Assembly (NCBI RefSeq): GCF_900102425.1
Contig: NZ_FNBT01000001.1
Span: 558,001 to 622,000 of the forward strand
Length of the DNA: 64,000 nt
Origin: Blastococcus aurantiacus
GTDB lineage: Bacteria; Actinomycetota; Actinomycetes; Mycobacteriales; Geodermatophilaceae
Direction of reading: 5' to 3'
Below, piece after piece: positions 43,055 through 51,567 of the stretch. Under the pieces are notes generated by a model. The model did not search any database and had not been told where the DNA came from. It was given only the letters and a program-made list of their open reading frames with translations. Position 1 is the first letter of the stretch, and every line of letters starts with the position of its first letter. Made by a program: the position numbers and the translations under genes.

Positions 43055-43567
43055 ATGCTGAAGCTGCCCATCACCCTGTCCGAGATCGCTCCCCGCATCA
43101 GCGCGGGGGCGTTCATCCTCAACAGCGGCCTCGGCAAGCGCGCGGCCGACGACGAGACGGCGGCGGGCCTGCACGGCTTCGCGGCCGGCACCTATCCCTT
43201 CCTGCAGAAGGTCCCGCCGCAGCAGTTCGTGCAGGGTCTGTCCACGGCCGAGATCGCCGTCGGCGCCGCGCTGCTGACCCCGTTCGTGCCCACGTTCACC
43301 GCGGGCGCCGTGCTGACCGCCTTCTCCGGCGGCCTGCTCGGGCTCTACCTCAAGACGCCGGGCATGCGGAAGCGGGGGAGCCTCGCTCCCACCGAGCAGG
43401 GGCTGGCCATCGCCAAGGACAGCTGGCTGGTCGGGATCGGCATCGGGCTGATGACCCGCGGGCTCATCGAGCGTCGTCCCCGGGTCACCGTCAAGAAGGC
43501 CGCCAAGCAGGCCAAGCGGGCCGCCAAGGACGCACGCCGCGAGGCCAGGGCGGCCGCCCGCGCCTGA
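43055..43567 (+). CDS. Hypothetical membrane protein, DoxX-like
   Basis: This 170-residue protein begins ITLSEIAPRISAGAFILNSGLGK, which resembles the first helix of DoxX-type proteins. Two more hydrophobic segments (STAEIAVGAALLTPFVPTFTAGAVLTAFSGGLLGLYL and WLVGIGIGLMTRG) and a Lys/Arg/Ala-rich helical tail (KKAAKQAKRAAKDARREARAAARA) follow. Function unknown. A TTGACC at 43023-43028 may be the -35 of its own promoter. Confidence 0.6.
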   Translation: MLKLPITLSEIAPRISAGAFILNSGLGKRAADDETAAGLHGFAAGTYPFLQKVPPQQFVQGLSTAEIAVGAALLTPFVPTFTAGAVLTAFSGGLLGLYLKTPGMRKRGSLAPTEQGLAIAKDSWLVGIGIGLMTRGLIERRPRVTVKKAAKQAKRAAKDARREARAAARA

Positions 43568-43601
43568 CCGCGGGTCCGGGGGCCGGGCCGCCGTCCCTCG
43601 G

Positions 43602-43607
43602 TACGGT
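43602..43607 (+). promoter_or_regulatory. -10 box of a leaderless promoter (TACGGT)
   Basis: TACGGT ends 6 nt before the GTG at 43614. No ribosome site is present. Confidence 0.45.
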
Positions 43608-43613
43608 CGGGGC

Positions 43614-43961
43614 GTGGCCACCATCGAGACGACGCAGGAGACCGTGCGCATCCGCCTGACCCGGGCGGAGAAGTTCTTCGGGCTGCTGCGCGACCTCGAG
43701 GTGCCTCGCGCGGCGATCACCTCCGTCGAGGCGGTGCCCGCCGGGCTGGCCGCGGTGCGCGGGCTCCGCGCACCGGGGCTCGGCCTGCCGGGCGTGCGAG
43801 CCGTCGGCACCTGGCGCCGCCGCGGGGAGAAGACCTACGTGTCGGTGCGGCGGCACCAGCCGGCCGTCCGGCTGCGCCTGACCGGGCAGCGCTTCGACAC
43901 CGCGCTGATCGGCACGGACGACGCCGCCCGGGTGGCCGCCGACCTCCGACCCGGCGGCTGA
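43614..43961 (+). CDS. Small PH-like (bPH) domain protein, hypothetical
   Basis: This 115-residue protein has alternating beta-strand patterns (ETVRIRLTRAEKFFGLLRDLEVPRAAITSVEAVP, VRAVGTWRRRGEKTYVSVRR, AVRLRLTGQRFDTALIGTDDAARVAADL). They fit a bacterial PH-like fold, where the phrase 'I-T-S-V-E' opens the domain. It is soluble and close to a membrane protein gene upstream. The GTG start is supported by the -10-like box 6 nt before it. Function unknown. Confidence 0.62.
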   Translation: MATIETTQETVRIRLTRAEKFFGLLRDLEVPRAAITSVEAVPAGLAAVRGLRAPGLGLPGVRAVGTWRRRGEKTYVSVRRHQPAVRLRLTGQRFDTALIGTDDAARVAADLRPGG

Positions 43962-44119
43962 CGCACGGCTGCTCCGTCGACTCCGTCTCGCGGGCGGGAA
44001 TCCGGATCGCGCGCGGGGACGAACGCTCGAGGACGGGCGCACGACGCGGCGACGGTGCAGCGGCGGCTCCCGGGCACCGCTGCCCCGGCGGCGGAGCCAC
44101 CCACCCGCGAGGACGTCCC

Positions 44120-44608
44120 GTGACCCAGCCGCTCCGGACCACCGCACTGACCCGCCCCACCGCACGGCTGGGGGCGACCGTCCTCCTGGCCGGCCTCCTG
44201 ACCCTGACCGGGTGCGGGAGCTCCGACGAGGACAGCGGCACGCCCGCGGCGAGCTCGTCGGAGACGTCCAGCTCCAGCGCACCCTCGTCCAGCGCCGGCG
44301 GATCGCCGTCGGCGCCGGCGGAGACGGGCACCACCGCCGCCACCGCCTCGCTCGTCGACTTCGACATCGAGCTGTCCGGGACCGAGATGGCCGCCGGCGA
44401 GTACGAGTTCGAGGTGACCAACGACGGCGGTGCCAGCCACGACCTCGTGGTCGAGCGGGACGGTGAGGACGTCGCCGCCACCGAGGTCCTGAGCCCCGGC
44501 GGAGGCGAGACCCTGGCGGTCACGCTGGAGCCCGGTGAGTACGTCTTCTACTGCTCCGTCGGTGGCCACCGGTCCATGGGCATGGAGATCACGGTGACGG
44601 TCGCCTGA
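44120..44608 (+). CDS. Cupredoxin-like (plastocyanin/azurin-type) lipoprotein
   Basis: This 162-residue protein has a lipoprotein signal ending LTLTGC (lipid-modified Cys32), a Ser/Ala/Pro-rich spacer (33-72) and a cupredoxin domain. Type 1 copper ligands are visible: His107 (GASHDLVV), Cys145, His150 and Met155 (or Met153) in YCSVGGHRSMGM. It should carry one electron at the outer face of the membrane. The GTG start has a GAGGA ribosome site. The next gene overlaps by one base (TGATG), so its membrane partner is probably co-produced. Confidence 0.82.
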   Translation: MTQPLRTTALTRPTARLGATVLLAGLLTLTGCGSSDEDSGTPAASSSETSSSSAPSSSAGGSPSAPAETGTTAATASLVDFDIELSGTEMAAGEYEFEVTNDGGASHDLVVERDGEDVAATEVLSPGGGETLAVTLEPGEYVFYCSVGGHRSMGMEITVTVA

Positions 44609-45027
44609 TGCACGCCGCCATCGACCGACCGCAGAGGCAGTCCCGGGCCACGACAGCGGTGCTCCGCGTCGCCGGGGCCGCCCTGCTGGTCGTCGTCGCG
44701 CTGATCCACGGCTACCTGTGGCGGCAGGGCTACCGCGACATCGACGTCATCGGGCCGGCGTTCCTGCTCCAGACGGCGCTCGGTGCGCTGGGCGCGGCCG
44801 CCGTCCTGCTGGCACCGCGCCGGCTGCTGCCCTGGGCCGCCGCGGCGGGCGCCGCCTTCGCGCTGGGCAGCCTGGCCGCGCTGCTGCTGTCCACGACCGT
44901 CGGGCTGTTCGGGTTCGTCGAGTCGACCCTGGCGCAGTACTGGTGGGAGTCGTTCTGGGTGGAGATCGCGGCCACCGTCGTCCTCACCGCGCTCGCCGCC
45001 CTGGCCTGGCGGGGACGGACCTCCTGA
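44608..45027 (+). CDS. Four-helix membrane protein coupled to the cupredoxin
   Basis: This 139-residue protein has four hydrophobic helices (VLRVAGAALLVVVALIHGYLW, FLLQTALGALGAAAVLLA, LPWAAAAGAAFALGSLAALLL and WVEIAATVVLTALAALAW). His24-like and Tyr/Trp residues lie near the ends. I do not recognise a family. It starts at an ATG overlapping the cupredoxin stop, so a role in anchoring or electron transfer is a fair inference, not evidence. Confidence 0.65.
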   Translation: MHAAIDRPQRQSRATTAVLRVAGAALLVVVALIHGYLWRQGYRDIDVIGPAFLLQTALGALGAAAVLLAPRRLLPWAAAAGAAFALGSLAALLLSTTVGLFGFVESTLAQYWWESFWVEIAATVVLTALAALAWRGRTS

Positions 45028-45028
45028 C

Positions 45029-45065
45029 CGGAGTGGGAGGGCCGGCGCTCCGCCCTCCCACTCCG
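45029..45065. terminator. Perfect 14-bp terminator hairpin between convergent genes
   Basis: CGGAGTGGGAGGGC (45029-45042) is perfectly complementary to 45052-45065, with a 9-nt loop. It lies between the convergent membrane protein and sugar isomerase genes and should act in both directions. Confidence 0.75.
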
Positions 45066-45072
45066 CTCGCCG

Positions 45073-46080
45073 TCAGTTGCCGCTGGCGAAGGCGGCGTCG
45101 AACGCCGCGGCCGGCGGGTCGAACGCCAGCCGGCGCACGAACTCCAGCGCCTCGGGGGCGCCGACCAGGCGGTCCATGCCGGCGTCCTCCCACTCCACCG
45201 AGATCGGCCCGTCGTAGCCGATGGTGTTGAGCATCCGGAAGCAGGCCTCCCACGGGACGTCGCCGTGCCCGGTGGAGACGAAGTCCCAGCCGCGGCGCGG
45301 GTCGGCCCACGGCAGGTGCGAGCCCATCCGGCCGTTGCGGCCGTTGCCCACCTGCTTCTTCGCGTCCTTGCAGTCGACGTGGTAGATCCGGTCCTTGAAG
45401 TCCCAGATGAAGGACACCGGGTCCAGGTCCTGCCACACGAAGTGCGACGGGTCCCAGTTCAGACCGAAAGCCTCCCGGTGCCCGATCGCCTCCATCGTGC
45501 GCACCGTCGTCCAGTAGTCGTAGGCGATCTCCGACGGGTGCACCTCGTGCGCGAACTTCACGCCGACCTCGTCGAAGACGTCGAGGATGGGGTTCCAGCG
45601 GTCGGCGAAGTCGCGGTAGCCGTCCTCGATCATCGACTCGGACACCGGCGGGAACATCGCCACGGTCTTCCAGATCTTCGACCCGGTGAATCCGACGACG
45701 ACGTCGACCCCCAGCTTGCGCGCCGCGCGGGCGGTCAGCTTCATCTCCTCGGCCGCCCGCTGCCGGACGCCCTCGGGGTCGCCGTCGCCCCACACGCGCG
45801 GGTGCACCATGCCGCGGTGCCGCTCATCGATCGGGTCGTCGCACACGGCCTGGCCGTTGAGGTGGTTGGAGATCGCGAAGACCTGCAGGCCGTAGCGCTT
45901 CAGCAGGTCGAGCTTCTCCTGCACGTAGGACTCGTCGTTCGCGGCGCGCTCGACGTCGAGGTGGTCGCCCCAGCAGGCGATCTCCAGGCCGTCGTAGCCC
46001 CACTCCGAGGCGAGCCGGGCCACCTCCTCGAACGGCAGGTCGGCCCACTGGCCGGTGAACAGCGTGACGGGACGGGGCAT
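45073..46080 (-). CDS. Sugar phosphate isomerase/epimerase (TIM-barrel, AP-endonuclease 2 fold)
   Basis: This 335-residue protein has the xylose isomerase-like TIM barrel fold: [16 protein letters not shown] at the start, [34 protein letters not shown] and [14 protein letters not shown]. The Glu, Asp, His and Glu residues form the metal site. It likely isomerises or epimerises a sugar or its oxidised form in the catabolic operon headed by the ABC transporter. It lies 87 bp after the Gfo/Idh/MocA gene. A GAGAGGA ribosome site precedes its ATG. The exact substrate is unknown. Confidence 0.85.
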   Translation of the reverse strand: MPRPVTLFTGQWADLPFEEVARLASEWGYDGLEIACWGDHLDVERAANDESYVQEKLDLLKRYGLQVFAISNHLNGQAVCDDPIDERHRGMVHPRVWGDGDPEGVRQRAAEEMKLTARAARKLGVDVVVGFTGSKIWKTVAMFPPVSESMIEDGYRDFADRWNPILDVFDEVGVKFAHEVHPSEIAYDYWTTVRTMEAIGHREAFGLNWDPSHFVWQDLDPVSFIWDFKDRIYHVDCKDAKKQVGNGRNGRMGSHLPWADPRRGWDFVSTGHGDVPWEACFRMLNTIGYDGPISVEWEDAGMDRLVGAPEALEFVRRLAFDPPAAAFDAAFASGN

Positions 46081-46167
46081 CAGCGATGGTCCTCTCGTTC
46101 GGGTGTGCGGTTCGGCCTCGTCCAGGGCACCGCCGCGAGCGTGCGAGCGGTGGGTGGGACGAGGTCC

Positions 46168-47352
46168 TTATGCCTTGATCTCGGTGTAGGCAGAGTTGGC
46201 GGCGGCGCTGCGCTCGACGGCGTCGAGCACCCGCTGCACCTGCAGCCCGTCGGCGAAGGACGGCGTCGGGTCTTCCTCCGCCGCGATGGCGGTCACCAGG
46301 TCGACGACCTGGTGGGTGAAGCCGTGCTCGTAGCCCAGCCCGTGCCCGGCCGGCCACCAGGCACCGACGTAGGGGTGGCCGGGCTCGGTGACGACGATGC
46401 GGCGGAAACCGGCGGTCTCGTCGGGCTCGTCGCCGTCGAAGAAGTGCAGGACGTTCATGTCCTCGAAGTCGAAGGCCAGGCTGCCCCGCGAGCCGTTGAT
46501 CTCGATCCGGATGGCGTTCTTCCGGCCGAGGGCGAAGCGGGTGGCCTCGAAGCTGGCCAGCGCACCGCCGGAGAACCGGCCGAGGAACACCGCGGCGTCG
46601 TCGACGGTGACCGTGCCGGTCCCCTCGCCCGCGACGCCGGACAGCGAACCGGCGGCCGCCGGCAGAGGGCGCTCCTTGACGAAGGTCTCGAGCAGCGCGC
46701 TGACACCGGTGAGCGTCTGGCCGGTGATGTGCTGGGTCAGGTCGACGATGTGCGCGCCGATGTCGCCCAGCGCGCCGGAGCCGGCCTTCTGCTTGTCCAG
46801 CCGCCAGGACATCGGGGCGGAGGGGTCGGCGATCCAGTCCTGCAGGTACTGGGCCCGCACGTGGCGGATCTGCCCGAGCCGGCCCTCGGCGACCAGCTGC
46901 CGGGCCAGCCCGATGGCGGGCACCCGGCGGTAGGTGAAGCCGACCATCGAGCGCACACCGCGGGCGGCGGCCTTCGCCGCGGCGTCGGCCATCGCCTCGG
47001 CCTCGGCCACGTTGTTGGCCAGCGGCTTCTCGCACAGGACGTGCTTGCCGGCCTCGAGCGCGGCGATCGCGATCTCGGCGTGCGTGTCACCGGGGGTGCA
47101 GACGTCGACCAGGTCGACGTCGTCGCGCTCGAGCACCCGGCGCCAGTCGGTCTCGGTGCTCGACCAGCCCAGCTTGGCGGCGGCTTCGGTGACCGCGGCC
47201 TGGTTGCGGCCGGCGAGCACGGTCAGGTCCGGGCGGAGCGGCAGGTCGAAGAAGTGGGGGGCGGTGCGCCAGGCGTGGGAGTGGGCCGCGCCCATGAAGG
47301 CGTAGCCGATCAGGGCCACGTTCAGGGCCGGCGTGCCGAGCGTGCGGGTCAT
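46168..47352 (-). CDS. Gfo/Idh/MocA family sugar oxidoreductase
   Basis: This 394-residue NAD(P)-dependent dehydrogenase has the Rossmann start LNVALIGYAFMGAAHSHAWR, the cofactor/active-site motif CEKPLANNVAEAE with the conserved Lys, and YEHGFTHQVVDLVTAIAAEEDPTPSFADGLQVQRVLDA at the C-terminus. It oxidises a sugar or cyclitol, commonly at C3 or C1, before isomerisation by the next enzyme. The ATG is preceded by AGGAG. It sits behind a large hairpin that separates it from the binding-protein gene. Confidence 0.88.
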   Translation of the reverse strand: MTRTLGTPALNVALIGYAFMGAAHSHAWRTAPHFFDLPLRPDLTVLAGRNQAAVTEAAAKLGWSSTETDWRRVLERDDVDLVDVCTPGDTHAEIAIAALEAGKHVLCEKPLANNVAEAEAMADAAAKAAARGVRSMVGFTYRRVPAIGLARQLVAEGRLGQIRHVRAQYLQDWIADPSAPMSWRLDKQKAGSGALGDIGAHIVDLTQHITGQTLTGVSALLETFVKERPLPAAAGSLSGVAGEGTGTVTVDDAAVFLGRFSGGALASFEATRFALGRKNAIRIEINGSRGSLAFDFEDMNVLHFFDGDEPDETAGFRRIVVTEPGHPYVGAWWPAGHGLGYEHGFTHQVVDLVTAIAAEEDPTPSFADGLQVQRVLDAVERSAAANSAYTEIKA

Positions 47353-47370
47353 GGGGGCTCCTGGGTGGAG

Positions 47371-47412
47371 CGGAGCCGCCGGGCGGGTGGGTGCACCCAC
47401 CCGGCGGCTCCG
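47371..47412 (-). terminator. Large hairpin after the binding-protein gene
   Basis: CGGAGCCGCC (47371-47380) pairs with 47403-47412, and GGGTGGGT with ACCCACCC inside, with a 4-nt bulge. It follows the stop of the substrate-binding protein gene (47423). It may end part of the transcripts or protect the 3' end of the transporter message. Confidence 0.6.
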
Positions 47413-47422
47413 GATCAGTCGA

Positions 47423-48472
47423 TCAGGACTCGAACGCGGCGTCGAGGAACTCGTCGACGTTGTCGGCGGTGACCACCGGCGCGTTGAGCACGATCTCGCG
47501 CGGCACGCCCTGGGAGTTCAGGTCGGCCACGCCCTTGCCCTGGGCGATGAGGCGGGCCAGCCGGACGCCGTCGGCCGCCTGGGTGTGCGGGTAGATGACG
47601 GTCGCCCGGAGGACGGAGTCGCCCTCCTGGATCGCCCGCATCGCGTTCGCCGAGCCGGCGCCACCGACCATGAAGAACTCGTCGCGGCCGGCGTTCTCGA
47701 TGGCGGCCAGGACGCCGACGCCCTGGTCGTCGTCGTGGTTCCAGATGGCGTCGATCTGCGGGGCGGCCTGGAGGAGGTTGGCCGCCTCGGCCTCGCCGGA
47801 CTCGACGGTGAACTCGGCCGCGACGCGGTTGCTCACCTCGAGGCCGCAGTCGGCCAGCGCGTCGGCGAAGCCCTGGCTGCGGTCCTGGGTCAGGGGCAGC
47901 GAGTCGATGCCGGCGATCTCGGCGATGACGGCGTCGGGCTGGTCGCCGAGCTCCTCGCAGATGTAGGTGCCGGCCGAGACGCCCATGCCGTAGTTGTCGC
48001 CGAGGATCGTGGTGCGGGCGGCGAAGGGGCTGTTGAACTCGCGGTCGACGTTGATGACCGGGATGCCGGCCTCCATCGCCCGGAGCGCCACGGGGGTCAG
48101 GGCGTCGCCGTCGAAGGGCAGCAGGACGATGGCGTCCACGCCGTCGTTGATGAACGTCTCGACCTGGGTGATCTGGGCGCCGACGTCGTTGGTGCCCTCG
48201 GCGACGCGGAGCTCGACGTCGTCGTACTCGTCGTCGACGGCGCGGGCGGCCTCGGTGATGCCGGCCATCCAGCCGTGGTCGGCCGCCGGGGCCGAGAAGC
48301 CGATGACGACGCTGTCGCCCTCTTCGTCGTTGTTGCTGGCGGCGTTGTTGCCGCCGCCGCCCGAGTTCTCCGGCTCGTTGCCGGTGCACCCGGCGACCAG
48401 GGCACCGGCGCTCATCAGGGCGACCGCGGTGAAGGTCATCCGGCGGAAGGGACGCTGCCTCGCTGCAGACAT
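47423..48472 (-). CDS. Sugar ABC transporter substrate-binding lipoprotein
   Basis: This 349-residue protein has a lipobox LVAGC with Cys29, an Asn/Gly-rich spacer, and a type I periplasmic binding fold of the RbsB/XylF group: VVIGFSAPAADHGWMAGITEAA, TFINDGVDAIVLLPFDGDAL, PVINVDREF, DRSQGFADAL, AIWNHDDDQGVGVLAAI. It captures a sugar outside the membrane and delivers it to the permease. Ribose, xylose or a cyclitol are options; the xylA/xylB neighbours favour a pentose. An AGGAG ribosome site precedes its ATG. A 153-bp spacer with a hairpin separates it from the permease gene. Confidence 0.88.
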   Translation of the reverse strand: MSAARQRPFRRMTFTAVALMSAGALVAGCTGNEPENSGGGGNNAASNNDEEGDSVVIGFSAPAADHGWMAGITEAARAVDDEYDDVELRVAEGTNDVGAQITQVETFINDGVDAIVLLPFDGDALTPVALRAMEAGIPVINVDREFNSPFAARTTILGDNYGMGVSAGTYICEELGDQPDAVIAEIAGIDSLPLTQDRSQGFADALADCGLEVSNRVAAEFTVESGEAEAANLLQAAPQIDAIWNHDDDQGVGVLAAIENAGRDEFFMVGGAGSANAMRAIQEGDSVLRATVIYPHTQAADGVRLARLIAQGKGVADLNSQGVPREIVLNAPVVTADNVDEFLDAAFES

Positions 48473-48590
48473 GGGGATCTCCTCGGGGGTGTTCGCCTCC
48501 CTGGCTGGACCGCCAGGTCGTCGGGCTTGTCGGACGTGCGGGTGGAGAGGTGCGGGGTCCGGCGAGCGGGAGCCCGCCGGGTGGTGCTGG

Positions 48591-48625
48591 CCGGGGTGCG
48601 GCGGTGAGAGGTCACCGCACCCCGG
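48591..48625 (-). promoter_or_regulatory. Intercistronic hairpin between permease and binding-protein genes
   Basis: CCGGGGTGCGG...GGTGA (48591-48607) pairs with TCACCGCACCCCGG (48612-48625), with a small bulge. It lies directly after the permease stop. It could end part of the transcripts, protect an mRNA end, or be a processing site that changes the level of the binding protein. Confidence 0.5.
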
Positions 48626-49798
48626 TCAGGTCGTGGGGACGCCGGGTCGGGCGCCGCCGGGGCCACCCGGGTCGCTCGTGCCGCCGGAGACCGCGCCGGC
48701 GGGGCTGCCCTGGACGAGGCCGCCACCGGCGGGGCCGTCGCCTGGTCGGCGGAAGGTGAAGCTGCCGGTGGCCAGGCGCTGCTGGAGCAGGACGGCGGCG
48801 ACGATGATGACGCCGCGCGCCACGGCCTGCGCGGAGCTCGACAGGTCGTTGAGCGTGAAGACGTTGCCGAGCGTGAAGAAGATGATCACGCCGAGGACGG
48901 TGCCGACGATCGTGCCCCGCCCGCCGATCAGCAGCGTGCCGCCGATGACGACCGCGGCGATGGCCTCCAGCTCCCACAGCGTGCCGTGCGTGGAGCTGCC
49001 GGTCGTCGTCCGGCCCATGATCATCACGGCCGCGATGCCGCAGGTGATGCCGGAGAGGACGTAGAGCTTCACGGTGTGCCGCTGCACCCGGATGCCGGCG
49101 AGCCGGGCGGCCTCGGCGTTCCCGCCGACGGCGAAGGTGCGCCGGCCGAACGTGGTGCGGTTCAGCAGGATCCAGCCCGCGATGGCGACCAGCGCGAAGA
49201 TGATCACCAGCGTCGGGATGCCCAGCACGTCGCCGGAGAAGAAGTCGAGGAACGCGCTGTCCCGGACGATCTGCGTCCGGCGGTTGGCGATGATCTCGGC
49301 GAGGCCCCGGGCCGCGGTGAGCATGGCCAGCGTGGCGATGAAGGCGGCCAGCTTGCCGTAGGCGATCACCAGGCCGTTGACCAGGCCCGCGATCGCGCCG
49401 ACGGCGAGTGCGGTGAACACCATGACGATCCAGTGCACGTCCTCGGCGAGCTGCTGCGTGGCCAAGGTGGTGGCCCACACCGACGACAGCGCCGCGATGG
49501 CGCCGACCGACAGATCGATCCCGCCGCCGATGATCACGAAGGTCATGCCGATGCTGACCACGCCGACGATCGACGCTCCGCGCAGGATCGTCGTGATGTT
49601 GTCGAGGTCGGCGAAGCGGTCACCGGCGGTGATCAGTCCGACGGCGCACAGGATGGCCAGCGCGACGACGAGGCCGAGGTTGCGGCCGACCGGTCCGGAC
49701 ATGAAGCCCGGCCCCTTGCCGGCGTCCCGGCCGTCGCCGACCGGAGCCGCGGACACGTCCGTCGCGCCTCCGGTCGTCGCCGTGGTGCTGCTGCTCAT
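48626..49798 (-). CDS. Sugar ABC transporter permease (RbsC-like)
   Basis: This 390-residue protein has about ten membrane helices of the BPD_transp_2 class, with GMTFVIIGGGIDLSVGAIAALSSVWA, ALAVGAIAGLVNGLVIAYGKL, FIATLAMLTAARGLA, GRRTFAVGGNAEAARLAGI and VIGGTLLIGGRGTIVGTVLGVIIFF. The long N-terminus and the Gly-rich C-terminus lie in the cytoplasm. It forms the channel for the sugar with the ATPase. Its ATG overlaps the ATPase stop by 4 bp (ATGA), so the two are coupled. Confidence 0.9.
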   Translation of the reverse strand: MSSSTTATTGGATDVSAAPVGDGRDAGKGPGFMSGPVGRNLGLVVALAILCAVGLITAGDRFADLDNITTILRGASIVGVVSIGMTFVIIGGGIDLSVGAIAALSSVWATTLATQQLAEDVHWIVMVFTALAVGAIAGLVNGLVIAYGKLAAFIATLAMLTAARGLAEIIANRRTQIVRDSAFLDFFSGDVLGIPTLVIIFALVAIAGWILLNRTTFGRRTFAVGGNAEAARLAGIRVQRHTVKLYVLSGITCGIAAVMIMGRTTTGSSTHGTLWELEAIAAVVIGGTLLIGGRGTIVGTVLGVIIFFTLGNVFTLNDLSSSAQAVARGVIIVAAVLLQQRLATGSFTFRRPGDGPAGGGLVQGSPAGAVSGGTSDPGGPGGARPGVPTT

Positions 49799-51375
49799 GC
49801 CACGTCCCCTTCGTGCTGCATCGTTGCGACCGGGGTGCCCCGGTGGGCGGTCCCCTCCATGACCAGGTCGAGCACCCGGTGCTCGTCGAGCGCGTCGGCC
49901 CGCTCCTCGGCGACGACCGCGCCGTCGGCGATCACCAGCACGCGGTCGGCCAGCCCCAGGACCTCGGGGATCTCGCTGGAGACCACCACCACGGCGACGC
50001 CGCGGTCGGCCAGATCGCGCACCAGCGCGTAGATCTCCGAGCGGGCACCGACGTCGACACCGCGGGTGGGCTCGTCGAGGAGCAGCACCCGGCAGTCGCG
50101 CAGCAGCCAGCGGGCCAGGACGACCTTCTGCTGGTTGCCGCCGGACAGGGTGCGGACCTCGCGGTCGACGTCGGCGGGGCGCACGTCCAGGGAGCGGGTC
50201 AGCTCCTGGGCCGCGGAGCGCTCGGCGCCGCGGGCGAGGAAGCCGCCACGGGCGAAGCGGGCCAGGCTGGAGATGCTGATGTTCCGGTAGACCGAGTCCC
50301 CGAGCAGCAGCGCCTGGCTCTTGCGCTCCTCCGGCGCCAGCCCGACCCCGGCGGCGACCGTGCTGCCGACGTCGCCGTTGCGCAGCTTCTTGCCGCCGAC
50401 GCGGACGGTGCCGGTGGTCGCCCGACGGGCGCCGAAGACGGTCTCGAGGATCTCCGAGCGCCCCGCTCCCACCAGGCCGGCCAGGCCGAGGATCTCGCCG
50501 GGGCGGACGCTGAAGGAGACGTCGGCGAAGCTGCCGCGCAGGCCCAGGCCCTCGACCTCGAGCAGCGGCGCCTCGTCGCGGCCGACCTCGGCCCGCCGCT
50601 CCGGGAAGACGTACTCGATGTCGCGGCCGGTCATCAGCGTGATGACCTCGCGGGTCGGCGTCTCGCGGGCGGGCAGCCCGGTGGCGACCGTGCGGCCGTC
50701 CTTGAGGACGGTGATGCGGTCGCCGACCTGGCGGATCTCCTCCAGCCGGTGGGAGATGTAGACGACGGCGACGTCGTTGGCGGTGAGGTCGCGGACGACG
50801 GCGAAGAGCCGCTCCACCTCCTCGTTGTCGAGGACGGCGGACGGCTCGTCCATGACGATGAGCTTGGCGTCCTGCGACAGCGCCCGGGCGATGCTGACCA
50901 TCTGCTGCGAGGCGGCCGGGAGCGAGCCCACCTCGGCGGTGGGCCGGATCTCGGGGTGGCCGAGCCGGGCGAGCAGCCGGGACGCCGCCTTGTTGGCCGC
51001 GGCCGGGCGGGTGATGCCGAACCGCGACTGCTCGCGGCCCAGGAAGATGTTGTCGGCCACCGTGAGGCCGGAGACCAGGTCGAGCTCCTGGTAGATCGTG
51101 GCGATGCCCAGGCTCATCGCCGCCTGCGGGCTGCCGAGGGTGACCTCCTCGCCGCGCCAGGTGATCCGGCCGGCGTCGGGCTGGTGGGCACCGGCCAGCA
51201 CCTTGATCAGCGTCGACTTGCCGGCGCCGTTCTGGCCGAGCAGGCAGTGGACCTCACCGGCGCGCACGTCCAGGTCGACGCCGTCGAGGGCGCGCACTCC
51301 CGGGAACGTCTTGACGATGCCGTGCATCTCCAGCAGCGGGGTGCCCCCCACGGCCGGTCGATCCGGTTCGGTCAC
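49795..51375 (-). CDS. Sugar ABC transporter ATP-binding protein (RbsA/XylG-like)
   Basis: This 526-residue protein has two fused ABC ATPase domains. The first has Walker A GQNGAGKST, the signature-like LPAASQQMVSIARAL and Walker B LIVMDEPSAVLD. The second has GLVGAGRSE, the signature LSGGNQQKVVLARWL and VLLLDEPTRGVD. The modified second P-loop (GLVGAGRS) is usual for RbsA/MglA/XylG. The GTG start at 51375 has GGAG 8 nt upstream. It heads the catabolic operon and follows a good promoter at 51429-51457. Confidence 0.92.
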   Translation of the reverse strand: MTEPDRPAVGGTPLLEMHGIVKTFPGVRALDGVDLDVRAGEVHCLLGQNGAGKSTLIKVLAGAHQPDAGRITWRGEEVTLGSPQAAMSLGIATIYQELDLVSGLTVADNIFLGREQSRFGITRPAAANKAASRLLARLGHPEIRPTAEVGSLPAASQQMVSIARALSQDAKLIVMDEPSAVLDNEEVERLFAVVRDLTANDVAVVYISHRLEEIRQVGDRITVLKDGRTVATGLPARETPTREVITLMTGRDIEYVFPERRAEVGRDEAPLLEVEGLGLRGSFADVSFSVRPGEILGLAGLVGAGRSEILETVFGARRATTGTVRVGGKKLRNGDVGSTVAAGVGLAPEERKSQALLLGDSVYRNISISSLARFARGGFLARGAERSAAQELTRSLDVRPADVDREVRTLSGGNQQKVVLARWLLRDCRVLLLDEPTRGVDVGARSEIYALVRDLADRGVAVVVVSSEIPEVLGLADRVLVIADGAVVAEERADALDEHRVLDLVMEGTAHRGTPVATMQHEGDVA

Positions 51376-51428
51376 GCGTCGTTCTCCAGACTTTTGCTCA
51401 CCATTGATCATTAGTCGGTTGAGGCAGC

Positions 51429-51457
51429 AACATATGAGGGCGGTCACAAGCGGTCAA
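51429..51457 (-). promoter_or_regulatory. Promoter of the sugar ABC operon
   Basis: On the minus strand TTGACC (51452-51457) and TATGTT (51429-51434) are separated by exactly 17 nt, a good housekeeping sigma promoter. A TGATCA palindrome at 51406-51411 lies between it and the GTG start and may be part of an operator for a ROK repressor. Confidence 0.65.
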
Positions 51458-51526
51458 GGGCGACGGCCGCCGTGGTTACCGAACCGAGATACGGGCGCAA
51501 CACGGACGCCCCGGAGCGCACGACGT

Positions 51527-51544
51527 CCGGAGGCGTCCCTCCGG
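51527..51544 (-). terminator. Terminator hairpin after the first ROK gene
   Basis: CCGGAGG (51527-51533) and CCTCCGG (51538-51544) form a perfect 7-bp stem with a 4-nt loop, between the stop of the ROK gene and the promoter of the ABC operon. Confidence 0.5.
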
Positions 51545-51567
51545 GTGGGAGATGACCGGCGGGACGG

